A DNA stretch of 64,000 bases. Origin: Telmatobacter sp. DSM 110680. Lineage in GTDB: Bacteria; Acidobacteriota; Terriglobia; Terriglobales; Acidobacteriaceae. The notes under the pieces were generated by a model that was given only the letters and a program-made list of their open reading frames with translations, made no database searches and had not been told where the DNA came from. The stretch covers positions 2,728,001 through 2,792,000 of the forward strand of contig NZ_CP121196.1 in assembly GCF_039994875.1 (NCBI RefSeq). The letters are read 5' to 3'. Numbering within the stretch: the stretch's first letter is position 1; every line of letters begins with the position of its first letter. Below, piece after piece: positions 63,187 through 64,000 of this stretch. A program made the position numbers and the translations under genes.

Positions 63187-64000
63187 ATGGCCTCGTCGGT
63201 GCCCGGTATGAAAGAGGGCGCGAAGTTTCTGAAACTCGGGACGGCACCCGTCTATCTGCGTCGCCTGGTCGTTTCGATCCTTTGCTGGACAGGTGTGGTG
63301 CTGCTCGAAAGCAGCCAGGTCTTTATGAACGATGCTGCGCGAGGGTACGTTCTGCCCTCGATGCATTACATCGCGTGGGCGGTATTCAACTGGTACGTCT
63401 ATGCAGCGCTCACGCCGCTGATATTCGAACTTGGTTTGCGCTATCCGATTACGGGACGAAATTGGGCAGTGCACCTCATCGTTCCTCATGCATTGGCGTG
63501 TGTTGGCCTCATGGTTGTCCAGGCTATTTGCCGCGGAATAGCTGGTTCAATCTACTCGATGAGCCACGAACTGCAGGCAACGTCAATCGCATTAACTTCG
63601 GAATGGTTTGAGAAGCGCGGCCTGTTGGGCTTCATCGCCTACTGCGTCATTGCGATCATTGCCGGCTTTGCGTACCTACGCGAGGAGATGCGGCAGCGTG
63701 AACTGCGGCAGGCGCAGCTTGAGACGCGCCTTGCATCGGCGGAGTTGGAGAAACTGCGCATGCAGATTCATCCACACTTTTTGTTCAATACGCTGCAGGC
63801 CGCCATCACGCTGGTTCAGGAAGACCCTCACGCTGCCGAGGATGTTTTACTGCGGCTGAGTCAATTGCTGCGCATTTCGCTCGATCAGATGGAATGCAAC
63901 GAAATTTCGCTGGCGCGCGAATTAGAGTTTCTGGATCTTTACACCGGAATACAGCGTGCGAGATTCGGCGATCGTCTTGCGGTCGAGATTCACGCCGAGC
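63187..64000 (+). CDS. LytS-type sensor histidine kinase, N-terminal part (cut by window end)
   Basis: The ATG at 63187 follows 'aggggga'; the frame runs openly for 271 codons to the window edge. Four hydrophobic segments span about residues 19-40, 60-85, 97-115 and 150-160. Then a coiled linker ('ELRQAQLETRLASAELEKLRM') leads to the His_kinase motif 'IHPHFLFNTLQAAI', the phospho-His of the LytS/YehU family (PF06580). The ATPase domain lies beyond the window. A LytTR-type regulator is expected downstream. Confidence 0.85.
   Translation, partial: MASSVPGMKEGAKFLKLGTAPVYLRRLVVSILCWTGVVLLESSQVFMNDAARGYVLPSMHYIAWAVFNWYVYAALTPLIFELGLRYPITGRNWAVHLIVPHALACVGLMVVQAICRGIAGSIYSMSHELQATSIALTSEWFEKRGLLGFIAYCVIAIIAGFAYLREEMRQRELRQAQLETRLASAELEKLRMQIHPHFLFNTLQAAITLVQEDPHAAEDVLLRLSQLLRISLDQMECNEISLARELEFLDLYTGIQRARFGDRLAVEIHAE

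Noticed and set aside
1..64000. CRISPR arrays, insertion sequences, prophage genes, rRNA and integrases
   Set aside because: None seen: there are no regularly spaced repeats, transposase or integrase motifs in any of the frames.

Overview
The window looks like a chromosomal stretch of a Gram-negative soil bacterium of the phylum Acidobacteriota (class Terriglobia is my best guess). The reasons are a 1,225-aa TonB-dependent receptor with an N-terminal carboxypeptidase-regulatory-like domain, many exported glycoside hydrolases and oxidoreductases with twin-arginine signals, lysine/alanine-rich secreted proteins, a giant M14-type peptidase, and sigma/anti-sigma pairs. Taxonomy is inferred from gene content only; no rRNA or marker protein is present.

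Layout. (1) 1-20.9 kb: a polysaccharide/glycoconjugate use region. A partial serine hydrolase and a receiver protein are followed by an exo-beta-glucosaminidase-like GH2 enzyme with an APC permease, a LacI-family regulator, and the TonB-dependent receptor. Matching operator palindromes (14 of 16 bases identical) lie just downstream of sigma70-like promoters for the GH2 gene and for the receptor gene, so this is a small LacI-controlled regulon. A second, discoidin-bearing GH2 enzyme, an M14 peptidase and a GH39-like lipoprotein follow. (2) 20.9-31.8 kb: a one-direction run on the minus strand made of a beta-barrel porin-like protein, RND efflux adaptor, heavy-metal-type RND pump, TolC-type channel, a KDPG-type aldolase, a shortened KdpD-like sensor kinase and a KdpE-like regulator. 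(3) 31.8-43.3 kb: gene-poor DNA and mostly uncharacterised proteins (small membrane proteins, a HEAT-repeat protein, a neutral zinc metallopeptidase, an unusual sigma-like factor with a membrane anti-sigma partner, a zinc-ribbon protein, and a remnant of a histidine phosphatase).

(4) 43.4-53.5 kb: a plus-strand cluster that I consider the most interesting part. Two xylose-isomerase-type TIM barrels and three Gfo/Idh/MocA oxidoreductases, all five with twin-arginine signals, are packed with a DoxX-like membrane protein, a discoidin-like secreted protein, a PMT-type glycosyltransferase and an ApbE flavin transferase. This is best read as a periplasmic redox pathway acting on sugars or glycosides. 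(5) 53.6-57.7 kb: a frameshifted GH36-type alpha-galactosidase and a GH140 (DUF4038) apiosidase-like enzyme, both with twin-arginine signals. (6) 57.8-64 kb: tRNA-Ala(GGC), an ECF sigma factor with a translationally coupled anti-sigma factor that carries a TonB-C-like periplasmic domain, a large secreted protein of unknown function, a TPR protein and a LytS-type sensor kinase cut by the window end.

Working together, regions 1, 4 and 5 suggest a plant- or fungal-glycan scavenger: outer-membrane uptake, periplasmic glycosidases for glucosamine-, mannose-, galactose-, xylose/arabinose- and apiose-type linkages, and periplasmic oxidation/isomerisation of the released sugars.
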